NCBI GenBank assembly: GCA_964304625.1
Contig: OZ199838.1
Coordinates: 13,950,001 to 14,014,000, forward strand
DNA: 64,000 nucleotides
Reading direction: 5' to 3'
DNA from: Kudoa neothunni
Taxonomy: Eukaryota; Cnidaria
In this document: positions 12,401-25,334 of the stretch, piece by piece
Layout: every line of letters starts with the position of its first letter
How positions within the stretch are numbered: position 1 is the first letter of the stretch
The notes under the pieces: model-generated
What the model was told of the DNA's origin: nothing
The model's database searches: none
The model's input: the letters and a program-made list of their open reading frames with translations, nothing else
Made by a program: the position numbers and the translations under genes

Positions 12401-13394
12401 GTAATATAATTATTCTATTTAAATAATTTATAAAAATCTAGGGTTATTGATATGAACCTAATTATATATTTCCTTGACTTGTTTTTTTATAATGATACAT
12501 GATATTTTTTTTACGCACTTGACAATTTAAATATAAAATATTGATAAAAGATTCCAATATAAAACACAGCAATTATTCGTAACAGCACGAATTAGTTTTA
12601 ATTATTTAGAGATGATAAAATAACAAAAAGTTTTTTTATCAAATGTATGATCTTGTGTAATTAATACTTGTCAGTAAACTTTAATACTTTAGAGTTTTCT
12701 ATTAACATCATTCAAATGTTATTGTGATAGGAAACTTGATTCAAAGTTGTAATAAATTTTGGTTAGAAAATCAATACTTTTGACAAAAGTGGGGAACAGA
12801 ACTTTTTTTAAAAAATAATGGGACGTGATAGAAAAAAAAGTTGGGGATACCATTATAAAGCATAATTGGTTAAATATAACGTGAAAAGTTGCAACGGATC
12901 AATTTAACAGTGGATGCTTCATTTAAAATGTGTAGAGGAAAAAAGTTTATGAATAAATATAAAATTACTAAAGAGAGAAACCAATGAACAACACATGATC
13001 TTTAATAATTATTATAATAAAGATCATTCCAAATATTACACATAGCTAAAGCCTTCTCCATTAACTGTTTAAAGAGAATCATTAAAAGTTAATGATTAAA
13101 GGTAGGTCATAAAAAATAATTTATTTTAAAATTAAGAATTAAAAAGTGATTCAGTTTAATCAAAAATAATTTAAGAAACAAAATTATGTTAAGCCTAAAA
13201 CTGGTGTTTCATTATATTTTTCGCGCTTATCTCAACCCCAGTTAGCACAGAACAGTTTCAAAGACATCTGTAGTACAGTTCATAACAAACCAAACAAGAA
13301 AACATATTTTTTAAGTAGACTAGCGGTTCGTGTGATATTGAAATAAAATAATTAAATTATAGGTTTTTTTGTTTGCGAGAGACCGGTTCAAGTT
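12401..13394. other. Intergenic, no gene seen
   Basis: AT-rich stretch after the hAT relic and before the 3' end of the first protease gene. No open frame or repeat is recognised. Confidence 0.5.
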
Positions 13395-14568
13395 TCACAC
13401 ATTTGGATAAATTGGGGAAAGGGTGAGACCACAATTATTTGTAGCTGAAATTCGGACAAACCCATTTTCTCCCCACTCTGGCCCCCAACTAATTTTAATT
13501 CAATGTTAAATAAAAGTATCAATAAAAGTCTGAATTATTAAATACCTATTTTGGAGAATAAAATATTCTTCTTGGGTTTCGTCGTTACTTCCATATCCCA
13601 CCAGTGTCATATAATGGGAAACCTCAACGAAATCTTCTTCACACGTGTAATCGTTGTATATGCCATTCTTATAATAGAGAAAACTCTTAAGATTAATGGT
13701 AGTTCCGACAATGATTGGCCCATGTGTGTCAAGAAAGTTTTTTATTGTCGTTATGTCATTTTTCAAGAAATCATATCCTTGGATTTTGTATACAGCATCG
13801 TATTCAACGCTCATTTTGTATTGATCTCCATCACAATCTTGAACCTGTAGTTACAATATGAGCTTATAAAGAGGAATATACCAATTACTTTAGCCTTATA
13901 CGGCTTATATAGTTTCTCTTCCAACAGACCTAGATGTGTAGCGAACATTAAGACAATTTCAGGGAATCCACCCTTGCATCCATGAGTTATGTATCCACAA
14001 TCAAGAATAAACTGCGGGCTGAGCGATACATTGATATTTTTCTTCAAATAAAACTGGTATTCCATTGTTGTCATCTAAGGGTCAATTAGAAAATTTCTGT
14101 AATCGATTTATACAGCTGCCATAAACCAGCCACCATTGCAAAATCCTTCATCCCTCATGACAAATGGAACATGCTGCGAATAGTCAATGTGGTTAGCAAG
14201 TTTTTCAATCTTATAACTGTTGACGTGCTGAGGGTTTGTGAAATTTTTAATGCGATTTTTGTAGCTAACTTTCTCTCTCAATAAAGTCTCTTCGTCGTTC
14301 TAATAAAGAAGTAAAAAAACCTCGCTTAAATTGGTGTATTCACCAAATGGGCAAATTTGTTTAGTTTTAGCTTTAGTTTATCGTTTTTTTTGTTGAAACT
14401 AGTAATGTAATTTAAATTGTTCACAAATGTGTTGTATCGACGTTGATCTTCCTCAGGATTAAACTTCAGAGAATATTGTTGCTTGTAACCTTCCCATAAC
14501 ATATTATGAGGTCGACAGGCACTGTTATGAGCATTCAACCAAATAACAATTCCAGTCAGTACCAACAT
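13395..14568 (-). CDS. Cathepsin L-like papain-family homologue lacking the catalytic Cys
   Basis: Papain-family (C1A) prepro-protein of about 329 residues. Exons inferred on the minus strand: 14568-14344, 14299-14114, 14074-13889, 13844-13546, 13488-13395; introns 39-57 bp. ATG 14568 opens a signal peptide (MLVLTGIVIWLNAHNSA). The inhibitory prodomain follows, with LNKFAHL at the end of exon 1. The mature part keeps LSPQFILDCG, GCKGG, the active His in SHYMTLVGYG (H276) and the active Asn in QNSWG (N298, created by the last splice). The active-site segment reads RDEGFCNGGWFM, where peptidases have RDQGSCGSCW. So the oxyanion Gln is Glu126 and the nucleophile Cys is Gly132, and peptidase activity is not expected. 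No stop or frameshift is seen, which argues for a maintained pseudo-enzyme, although a very recent pseudogene is possible. Confidence 0.88.
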
Positions 14569-17500
14569 CAATTTTTAAAAATGATACGATTAAAATTTAA
14601 TAATATTAAACATAAATACACAATATCTGGTAGTTAATCCGTTATTAAAACTGATAATATTTTATATAGTAACTTACTAACACTATTGGTTAAAATGTAG
14701 AATACTGGCCACATTTTCCGATTAAAGATAATAATTGGTTCGTAGATTAATCCTGAATTTTTGATGTTAACGTTATGCATTTGATACAATTTAACACCTA
14801 ATGCTTGCAGAAAATATGAATTTCTTATTCTTATTCTTATAGACATAGAATTAATAATAGACGATCGCTAGTGATGAAATATGACAATCAGTAAAAAATC
14901 ATAGTCATCACACTTAAATTTTAGGATAAATAAAGCATGCTTTACTCCATCGATTAAATGGTGTGGCCTGTGGAAATAACTACGAGGGGCTAGCAGTTAT
15001 TTAAAGAGTATATTACAGCAACTATTATCGATAACAAATACTGTGCCGAAAATAACCTTCCGGTGGTGAAACGATGATAAATACAAAAAGTTAGAATAAT
15101 CAACAGGTTCGATTTATATCGTGGTCGCTGATTTGGATTACGGCCATTATTCTACATCTTAACCTCAATATTTAATATAACGCTTCATTTTTGAAATTTC
15201 ACTTCTTTTAACAACTATATCAACGTAAATAATGTTCAGGTAAAACTGTCATAAAATACCTTAATCAATACGAACAAGCGCTGATTTTATTGCTAATATG
15301 CCATCCTATTCACTATCCGATACTTTAACGTACAAAAGAATCCAATATCAGCCTAAAATGTAAAAAATATGAAATAACTGCATAACATGTGCTGAGAGGT
15401 ACAAAATTTAAGCAGTAATAAAATGAAATATTGTTCTGATCCAACCTAATTTAATGATACAGTTTATATTTTTGACAAGCGTATAAAAAATCCACTACGT
15501 GATTATAATCAATATTATTTATCATTAGGCGTATCTATTTATTTATATAATTAATACTGTTGGCATGGGTGTAGTTTAAAAGTTAGTCACGTTATTACGG
15601 TTCCTAATGTAGATGGAGAATACAGATAAACATCCATCTGATTTAAAAAATTTACTTTTTCTCATATCAGTGGGAGGTATTTGAAAGGCGCTGCCTATTG
15701 ACACGGATGTTTTTAATCAGAAATGGCAACAACGCTTGTGCACTGTCCATTTTTAATCCCAGTAACCTCTATTTATGGTCGATTTATAAAGTCCATCTTT
15801 TTGAATCTGCTGAATTTAATTATTTTTGGTCCATCGCTAACGCTCCTAGGGCTAAAAATAATGAAATAAAGTCAAAACTATACCTACTTGGATATTGTGA
15901 TCCCTATCAATAACCACTTCCTATTTGAATTTGGTAAAAATGGTTTTACGATTAGTCCCGACATTTATCAATTTATTTTATCACGCCAACATCCTTTTTC
16001 CTAATGTCATTAGGGAATAATTTGTGTTAATCCTAGCAAACAAATCAAAACAATTAATTTATAAAAAAATCTTGTTAAATTAGATTTTATGACTTTTTCC
16101 ATTGGAGATAAAAATTAATACAGATTGCTAATATAAAAAAATTGAACCAATAGAACATTTCATTCGCGACTAGAGAATCTAGTAACAGAATTTATATTGT
16201 AGCATTAAAATACCGAAAATAATTATATTAATGAAATAATAACAATATTATGTTCACATTGGATAGGCCAGGTAGAACGGAGAATCAATCTAAAGGTTGC
16301 GGAAAAGTGTATTTCGAACAATTTAAAAGTTTAAAAAAGTCATGGAAAAATAGTCGAGGCAAGGACAAGAAACCATATTTTATTCAATAAATGGGCCTAA
16401 ACCAATAAGCCTGAAGAAACGTTTTATATTTATTATACTGATCCAGTGCAAGAACATGAAAAATGGTACATTTTAATAAAAATTCTTAACTTAATTGATT
16501 AAATTATTTCTGAAACTAATTTTCAAAACTCAAAGTAATAAAATTCATCCCGTGGTAAAAATGGTGCTGAATGAGTTTCTGTGAAGCTATTACGAATTAA
16601 AAGCTGTGAGCGAAATACTATTCATCAATCAAAAGCTATATCGGCATATGCATCAAGCAGAACCATCCTCTTTAAGGAACAGTCATTAAATTTCTTTAGT
16701 AAAGTTAAGTTCGATCAAATAGGTGGCAATATGCAAATTGATCTTTAGGAACATTGAGACTAAACCCTTCATCCAGATAAATCAGACATCAAGTCCTTCT
16801 AGTTGCAATTTTTAACACTATAAATATATATTTTCTGTTTATTATTAAAAATGTTAGTATTGTTTTATTTAAATCTATTAGCCAATAAAAATTCAAAGAA
16901 ATATGCTGACTCAAAAATAATATGAAACTTACTTAAACAGAGAAACATAAAATGTCGTTTTTTGGTTTTAGTTTTAATTATTATTTTGTTTTTGAAAATA
17001 TCACAGATTACTTTATCGATAATAATTTAGACGAAACGAAAATTTTCTGTTAGGGACAGGGCGAATCGTCAAATTAATGCAATAATATCACAATAAAATT
17101 CAGTCTATTATGTTGATTTAATTTGTTTTTTTAAGAAAATTTGAATACAGTTTCCAGTTGCAACTAGGCTAAAGAAGTTTGCTGAAACTGTGAATTGAAT
17201 TTCAAGTTGGAAGAATAAATTGTTATAACATTGAAACGGCGATGTACACAACTCTAGAAAAAACTAATAGAGAAAATCCGGCTTCCTAAAAACGTGATGT
17301 TTCTTATATTGCAATTTGACGTATAGAAATGATTAAGGGTGTGTTTAAATTAGTTATTGACATTGTTACTCCCACCTATCGAAGTACAAAGTATAATTTG
17401 AATATTTCGAACGATATTTAGATTTAATCTCAAAAAATATTATATGTTGAAGCAGTAATTGTTAAAAACATATATTACTAGAATTTAGCTGTTACATTAG

Positions 17501-17616
17501 ACTACAAGAAAAAAGGACCAGTCGACGCAAAAAATCCCAATCTAAAGTTTGATGAAAATCGTAATAATGTAATTCCATAATTTTTAGTTTAAAAGATGAT
17601 TAGATACAATATTTAA
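14569..17616. other. Intergenic between the two protease genes, no gene seen
   Basis: It carries the upstream region of one protease gene and the downstream region of the other. Short open frames occur, none with recognisable homology. A stretch near 16560-16800 has frame fragments that look like decayed coding sequence, but no family could be named. Confidence 0.45.
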
Positions 17617-18822
17617 TCACACAGGAACAGTAGGTAACATATTAAAACCACAAAGATTTTTTGCAGATATTTTTCCAAATCCGTTTATTCCCCAATCTCT
17701 TCCCCAACTAAGTTGCTCAAATAGAAATTCAACACATTAGATGAATGATTACCTATTTTGGAAAATGAAATAATGTTCTTGATATTCCTCGTCGAAACCA
17801 TATCCAACTAAGACCATTGCATGGTTGGTATCTTCGAAATCAGTGCTACAGGTATGATTGTAAATACCACCACTGTAGAAAAGGAACGATTTGGAATTGA
17901 TAGTGGAGGCAATGGACAATGGACCGTAATTGTAGAGCATACTCTTGAGTTCATCGACACTGCCACCTTTCACTATGTACCCAGATATATTGTAGAAAAT
18001 AGCCCTGCTTAAATAAGCGTCGTTACATACCCCATCCTACAACCAAACATTATCAAATATTTATTATATAAATTTAAAAACCTTCATCTGATAAGGGTAA
18101 ACGTTCTCATTAACCAATCCATTGAGACGAGCGAAATCAAACACCATAGAATACTCACCACCATCGCATCCGTTATTTTCAGGCTCACAATCCATCACAT
18201 ATTGTGGACTTAATGTGACCAGCTTGTGGTGGTGAATAGCATAATAGTATTCGATTGTAGTTATCTATCGTTTTAATAAATATGTGAATATACTGAACCA
18301 AGATTTACTCCAGACATAGCCCAGCAGGATCCGCATGATCCCTGATCACGCAAAATCACCGGAAATCGCAATGCCCAGTTCAGGTGTTTTGGTACTTTTT
18401 TATACAAAGAAAAATCCTTATTTTCATAATACAATTTTGAATAATGTGATGGGTGCGTGTTTAAAGGTTTTCTCCGTCTTTCACCGAAAACTTCACTCAA
18501 TTCCTAGAGGAAGGTTAAACGTCGCCAGGACTAGATAATTCGTTGAAAACAATACCATATGCGCAAATTTGTTCAATTCGACGTCACTAGAGTGATTTCT
18601 TAAATTAAAATCCTCAATAAATTTTCTGTTGGAGGTAAAAATTTTGTATCGCTTCACTTCTTCGTTTGGGTCAAACACCAGTCCATGCTTTTTTTTGTGT
18701 ATTTCCCAATGGGCATCAAAAACGCACCACGCGGAATGGCACCAAACAGCAGCGAGCAGAATAGTTATTAGCAGCTTGTCCGTGTCAACATATTTCGTCG
18801 CACCAACCATCACTAATATCAT
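17617..18822 (-). CDS. Cathepsin L-like cysteine protease (5 exons)
   Basis: Secreted or lysosomal papain-family endopeptidase of about 339 residues. Exons inferred on the minus strand: 18822-18556, 18503-18309, 18264-18082, 18036-17753, 17707-17617; introns 44-52 bp, all GT-AG and in frame. The N-terminus has a hydrophobic signal segment (LLITILLAAVWC); ATG 18810 is an alternative start. The prodomain contains LNKFAHM. The mature enzyme shows RDQGSCGSCWAMSG with Gln143 and nucleophile Cys149, then LSPQYVMDCE, NGCDGG, the active His287 in NHAMVLVGYG and the active Asn309 in QNSWG, the latter formed across the last splice junction. Length and motif order are normal for cathepsin L. Its neighbour 3 kb downstream on the same strand is a paralogue with the same exon plan but a dead active site. 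Confidence 0.93.
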
Positions 18823-19521
18823 TCACCTCGTAAAATATATTTAATAATATCAGGTACTTAAAAATAATAGTTTTAAAATAATAGTCAGTATATTAAATGT
18901 TAAGAGCATTATAACTATTTCAGTTAGGGTACCAATAAGAGAGTAATCCGTGGGTGAACATATAAAAATATTCCTAATTTTAGAAAACATAACAGACATG
19001 ACATATGGTGATTTTCATTGGTGAGATATAGGTTCAAACAGACACACTCTATCAAGGATTAATTTATTATTAATCTAATACGGTAGATAATCGATTTTCC
19101 GTAATCCCCCCGGGACCAGAGAAAAGTTACTGAAAATGCATCACTGATCGATTTTCCGTACTTTTTTGATGCATGCACAAACAATCAAAATATTTCGTGT
19201 TGATGTATGCAGAGGTTACCTCCTAACTATTGTTGGGTGATCGTCGACGACGATAACCAGTTTAATAAAGTATTTTTCTAGCGACTTGCTACAATGTAAT
19301 ATAATTAAGTTCACTATTATTAACTTTTCGAATTTTTTTATCCTTTTAACATTAATTTAAGAAAATCTGGTGGATATGCATTCAGATTGCTATCATTTTC
19401 AATTACGCAGTTTTTAACCGAAATACTTTTGTAATTGGACTTTGAAAAAATTATTTTTTTATTGAGAGATAATAGTTAACTTGATGAATTATTTGAAAAC
19501 TTCATGAATGACGTTATATAA
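18823..19521. other. Upstream region of the protease gene, no gene seen
   Basis: No coding region is recognised. A repeated phrase, ATCGATTTTCCGTA, occurs twice near 19090 and 19147. Confidence 0.4.
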
Positions 19522-19763
19522 TAGAGCTGGCCAAACCGTCACTCTTTGAACGTTATGGTGTGGCTCTCGAACAAAAATTCGTTGATTCAACATTTTTTAA
19601 TTTCAATGATTGCTTTAGTTTAGAAAAATCCACAGTTGGAGCTATTTAATAGACTGAAGAAATGAACTCTTTAATTGTAACCTAGATAGTATTTTTGTCT
19701 AGGAAACATAGTCCCGAACACTCATACTGTTTCAATATTTGATTCAAGCTAGAATTATTACTA

Positions 19764-21722
19764 CAGTCGAGATTGGATATTGCGTGGGTTTCTGGGACAA
19801 AAAAAACCCATGCAATAACAAATTTTTACGCAATATCCAGACCCTTGCGTGCGCACTGCGCGATAAAATACGATTTTTTCGTGTTTACGTCCGATGCCAA
19901 TTAGTGAAAATCAATTTTTTATATATATAAATATATTATTTAATTAAATGAAATGTGATTTATCAAATTTTGTCGAAAAAGCTTGTAATTTTAGTTTGTC
20001 GGAATCTTTCTCTTGATATTTTTAAAACTCGGTCCATTATGGGATGTAAATCAAACAATTCCGTCGGATCCTCTTTAATAAAAGCTTCCCTCAGAACGTT
20101 CACTGCATTTTTCATTTGATTAATTGAAATTTTGATGTCTTCAATGATTGATTCGCTATCGTCAGATTCGTCACTTATGGGCAATAAGTCCTCATTATTT
20201 TCTTCCTCACATGTTGCTTCATAATCGTCATCAAACATATTTTCTGAATCTTCGATTTCATCCAGAAAAAATTAATTACGTATACGTTAAATATTACCTT
20301 GAGAACAGTTGCTGATTTGAGGTATCTCACTCACATCTTCTTGGTCTATAAACTGATAATAACTTTATTGTCGGAATTTTATTTAATACCTCCAAATATT
20401 TTTGATTTTTTAAAGCAATTAATAATAATTTGCGGCGGAATAATGTCCCAACATTTAGTTAATGTTATCATTGAGTCAAGGAATGTATATTTTTTTATGA
20501 TAGAATCTTCGCATAAAACCATTCGCTCGGTCATTGAACTTTTGTACCTGCTTTTAAGGCAGCGAATGATGCCTAAATCAAGGGTTTGTAAAATACTAGT
20601 TGTATTTTTAGGTAAGAACAAAAATTTGATATTTTCAAAGCAATCAATATTTTTGGATGGCCTGGACATTGGCCCAACAAAATTAAGACTTTTCTATTCT
20701 GATTTATCATCCTTCGGTTAAACTTTTTCATTATTTCTATAAATATACTAGAAGTCATCCATGCATTTTTTTGTGCATAATATTCACATGGGAGGTGTTT
20801 GACTCTTTTAAAACATCTAGGATTTTGAAATTTTCCGATAACAACTAATGGGAACTTAACCCATTTAAAGCTGAGGACAGTAAAACAGTCACCCTTTTTT
20901 TGGATAATTTTTTCCCTTAATCCCGACTTCCTCCTTTAAAACATAACTACTATTTTGTAACTGCTCATAATAAAGAGCAGTTTCGTCGATGTTAATAACG
21001 TCTTTTGGATTATATGCTCTGATCAAATCAATGTTCTCAATAATCCATGAGTCGACAGATGCAACATCTGCACTCGCAGCCTCGCCATGGAACTTTTTGA
21101 AAACTATCCCATATCTTGACTTGAACCCTGCAAGCAATCCCTTGTTGGCTTTAAAATTGGAAACTTTGTTTTCATTTGCAATATAAGAAGCCTTTTTGAT
21201 AATGGCATCTCCTGACAGAACGTTACCATTCGACCGTTGTTTAACAAACCAATCATACACTTCATCGTCTATATTTTTGAATTTATCTTCGTGCGAAAGA
21301 ATTCTATCAAGTGTTGAATGACCTTAAATGTGATTTTACAATACTATTCAATAGAAGACTACTATAGCACTCAATTTAAACTTGGAAATTGTCATTGATT
21401 TCGCACCCTTCAACGTTTTTATTGAATTGTAGTAATGGATGATTTCCATTTTCTCTGAAATATTGCGTTGTTCACGGGACATAATGAAAAAACACTATCT
21501 GAATTAAACCAATTGACCACAAAAAACCACGCAATAAAAAATTTCCACGCAATAACGAGACTTTTTGTATTAATAAATTTTTTTAAATTTTTTGTTAACA
21601 AATATTTTTACATTACAATAAGATAATAACAATTTGAAAAAACTAAATTTCTCTCTTTAAAGGATAACTTTGAAAATCTCTAATTACGCAATATCCAGTC
21701 ACGCAGTATCCAATCTCGACTG
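19764..21722 (-). mobile_element. Tigger/pogo element inside the hAT
   Basis: Terminal inverted repeats start CAGTCGAGATTGGATA at both ends, with TGCGTG beyond. A TA precedes the left end; the right flank is now TG. The size of 1959 bp suits a complete Tigger. Its transposase gene runs from about 21482 down to 19963 (separate entry). Confidence 0.9.
19963..21482 (-). pseudogene. Tigger (pogo-superfamily) transposase, broken
   Basis: DNA cut-and-paste transposase. ATG 21482 opens a psq-type helix-turn-helix (MSREQRNISEKMEIIHYYN). A 48 bp GT-AG intron at 21323-21370 restores the helix as FKLSHSTLDRIL. A CENP-B-type DNA-binding part (FVKQRSNG..GFKSRYGI) and the DDE domain follow. The first acidic residue is in VINIDETALYY. 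The second is lost: the usual LLDNAPGHP reads LLGQCPGHP. The third lies in LQTLDLGIIR. An acidic linker precedes the C-terminus RQTKITSFFDKI, a PCNA-binding PIP-box pattern. There are at least two frame changes (near 20890 and 20640), so the gene is dead. Confidence 0.88.
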
Positions 21723-24289
21723 TGATGTTTTTCCATTACCAAAGTGATGGATATCGTAAGGATAAACACGCATTAAAGCTTGAAAAAGGAGGGTAGACAA
21801 ATGTGAATGAGAATGGTCACAGACTGGCTCTTTGGTTAGTTTAGAAATGACCCAACTCGTCCCTCGGTGCAATTAAAATAACTCGACACGCGCTGTCTCG
21901 TAGCTGCGCCAATTATTTATTAGAATTGGAGCTTAAGTGACAATTCAAATATTATTATTGTATGAAAAAAGTTATGGATTCTTCAGATAAAAAAAACGAA
22001 AATATGATGACGGCAAAAGAATATTCAATCCAGAATGGGAAGAAGAACTTGCCTGTACCGTGATGAAGGAGGGGGGAGCGAGCCCTTGTGTCTTATTTAC
22101 AATATGTTTTTAAATCACAACAAAGCATTTAACCTGAAACGACATTATGAGAAAAATTACGGGAAATTTTCTCGTGATTATCCTTGAAGTCTCAAATAAG
22201 AACCAATAAGCCATGTTCTTTTAAGTCATCATTAAATAACCACCGGTCACTTTTGACGACATATTCCACCGAATCTGCTGTATCAACTGAAGCTAGTTTT
22301 ATTATTTCGTGGAATATTTCTCGTGAAAAACGTCCATATTCTGATGGAGAATTTGTCAGGAAGAATATTGCTGAAGTTGTTGCAATTTTAGATCCTAAAA
22401 ACTGATGACTTCAACGTTTGATAGAACAAACACTAGTTTCTCGTCACACTATAGAAAGGCGAATCTCTCAAATTAGTGCTGATGTTTGCGATAAACTACA
22501 AAATGATCTGAAGAATTCGGTTGCTTTTAGTTTAGCTCTCGACGAATCAACGGACATTCAAAACAATCTCTAATTGGCCATATTCATTCGCTATGTTTTA
22601 TACGACCTAACTATTAAGGAGGAATTGTTGGATTTGGTGACATTGAAGGAAACTACCCGTGGCGTTGACGCTAAAAATGCACTTGATACAGCCTTAGCAA
22701 ATGTTGGCATTCAATTATGTAATCTCGTTAGCACTTCGACAGATGGAGCCTCTGCGATGGTAGATAAGAATGTAGGCTTAATTGGACTCATGAAAAATGA
22801 TCCAAAGTTTGGAAAACTTATCCCCCTACATTGCACTATTCATCGCGAACATCTGGTTGCAAAATACTTCAAATATGAAGATGTAATGAAGTGTGTACTC
22901 GAAATTATCAATTATATACGATCAAATGGGTAGACTCGTCGACAGTTCAGAAATTTTGTTGAAGAACTTGATATTGATGATAAACTTAACGATGTTTCAT
23001 TCTACTGGATTGTGAGATGGCTGTGAATTAGCAATGTCTTGAATAGGTTTATGAAACTTTTAGAACCGATTAGTTCATTCCTTAAAAAAACAAATCATAC
23101 CCTCAACTTGAAAATAATTAATGACTCTACGATTTGACGTTTTTTATCAACGTAATGAACAATCTTCAAAAACTCAATTTAGCATTACAAGGAAAGAATA
23201 AATTGGTTTCCAATCTTGCTCAAACAATTTTCAGTTTCGCGAATAAAATACAAGTTTTCCGACGAGACATAATATCAATAAACTTCATTTATTTTCCAAC
23301 TCTCAATAGACAACGAAATTCGTTCCCTGATGATGCAATACAAAATGAGAAATTGGAAGAATATAGAGACAAATTAGTGCAACTTATGAATGACTTAAAG
23401 ATCGTTTTGATGATCTACGGAAACTGAAACCATGATTTTTGTTCCTCATCAACCCATTTGTGATCAATGTAGTTAATGATGGTGTAAAAATTTTGAACCG
23501 CTGGTCACCGATTTTTCAACTGTGGAAATGGAACTAATGGATTTTCAAGAAGGTCTAATTTTAAAGATGATTCATAACTCCAAGTCACCAATAGAATTTT
23601 GGAAAAACGTATTAGGAATGAAATATCCCAAATTGAAAGAAATGAGTGTCAAACTTATATTTTTGGAACAGCTCATTGTTGTAAATCCCTTTATTCTACG
23701 ATGAAGTTTGTAAAATCGAGGCATCGCGGATCCCTCACAAACAAACACTTGACGGAATTAATTCGTACGACTGTAACAGCATATGAACCAGATTTCCGTC
23801 AGCTCACTGATAACATGAAAACACATAAAACTTGTTTCATTAGAAACAATTTATAAAAATTTTTTTACGAATGCATTGATTTATTGTGTTATTACTTTAT
23901 TCACAAATATTTTATTTAATTTTTTGTTAGACTATCATATACGATTGAATATGGAAAATATTTTATTACTTTTGCGGCCTTTTTCAGAGAGAAAGCATTT
24001 CTTGGATCATTAACTACTAATATACTTTTCTTGAAAAACTATCATGAATTATACCTGTAAAAATTATATGTAAGTTTTCCAATGACTAACTGAATAGGAA
24101 AATAATTTAAAAATCTTTATTTATAATTCTACAACATTTTGCATCAGGATGTGCCAAAAGTTCCCAGGAGTGTCAGTTTTAAATAAGAAAGAGATACATA
24201 AAAAGAATTTATAACGCCATGCGACTCTTTAAAATTTGGGCACCTTTAAAGTTAGCTCCCATTCTAGACAAATCTGGTCACTCCTGATA

Positions 24290-25334
24290 CGATCGAACCC
24301 CGTTTATCCGGAAATCACGTTATCTGAACTGTTTTTTAAAATTTATTTGGAAATAATATAGATGATAAATAAGAAAATTTCATTTAACCGAAACAACTTT
24401 TTTCTAGAATTTTCGGATAAAAATGTCTTGAAATCTGGATTAGTGTCTGGTTAAAATTGCACCCGCATTTATTTTTTTGACTCATATATTCATTATTTAT
24501 TCAATCTAAGTTTATGTTTGATTATTAGAAACAACGTAACGTATATAATATAGTATTTTATGTTCAAAATGCAACCAAGTTAATGATGAACAAATAATGT
24601 TGGGTAAAGACAAATTCCCTGATATCGTTTCGTGAGTAATATAACATAAAAATGGAGTTTATGTGATTATTTAATCACAATTTAGCAATAACTTCATAAG
24701 ACTAATTTATCCACGGAATTGGTCCAATTAAACAATGTTTGTTCACAAATTTGTTTTTTCCCATAACACCTCCATCTTTAATTCCTATTAAGTCGTAACA
24801 ATCATTAATCAATATTAAATTGTTGGATTAAGGCATATCTTAATTAAAGAGGAATCTCTTAATATCGTTATGGAGGACTCTGAGAAAATACTTCTCATTG
24901 TTACTTTAATTATTCTTACCGATATTATTAGTACAACTCACAATATCCAAATAGAGAAGACATTATAAAAAAATTAATAACAAAAATATTCAATTTTTTA
25001 GAATCTAGAATGTATCTTTCAAATATGGCGCAGTGATGTCAAGGTCGCTAATATCAGTAGTACGCATGCGCAGATTACATGGGATATCGATTCTAGAAGT
25101 ACTGTATTTTAAAATATTTTCACATCTAATTCATTATTATTACTTATATGTAGTAAGAATTGTCTTTAGAAATATATAAAACAAATATCGACTAGTGGAG
25201 AATAAAATATGTAGTCAACCTAGAATTTCCCCCTCGCACACGCGCACCGACACCTAACTTGGTTTAACCGAAATTTCAGTATCCGAAAGGAAAATGCCAG
25301 GTACAAACTGTTTTGGATAAATGGGGTTCGACTG
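24290..25334. mobile_element. Pogo-like MITE
   Basis: The ends are inverted: CGATCGAACCCCGTTTATCC on the left and, read inward on the other strand, CAGTCGAACCCCATTTATCC on the right. TA flanks the left side. Inside each end are further copies of a TATCC/CCGAAA motif, as in the relative at 57.3 kb. There is no transposase. It sits 3 bp after the right end of the hAT. Confidence 0.7.

Larger units (their letters stand above)
19522..24286 (+). mobile_element. ZBED-like hAT element with a nested Tigger
   Basis: The left end (about 19522) reads AGAGCTGGCCAAAC and the right end (24286) reads TCTGGTCACTCCTG. Both match the two ends of a shorter relative at 57443-58465, which defines the borders. 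The element is interrupted at 19764-21722 by a Tigger. Transposase remnants on the + strand start near 21975 with a BED-like zinc-finger region (FNPEWEEELAC..NLKRHYEKNYG). They continue with SVAFSLALDESTDIQ, an uninterrupted block at 22574-22933 ending in HCTIHREHLVAKYF, and a C-terminal part near 23400 (DDLRKLKP, LINPFV). There are several stops and frame shifts, so it is inactive. It belongs to the same family as the hAT at 9.3-12.4 kb. Confidence 0.8.

Noticed and set aside
16240-16810. Decayed coding-looking stretch between the protease genes
   Set aside because: Frame fragments can be read but match no family I can name, so no feature is claimed.
17821-18012. Plus-strand frame over the protease gene
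   Set aside because: Shadow of exon 4 of the active cathepsin on the other strand.
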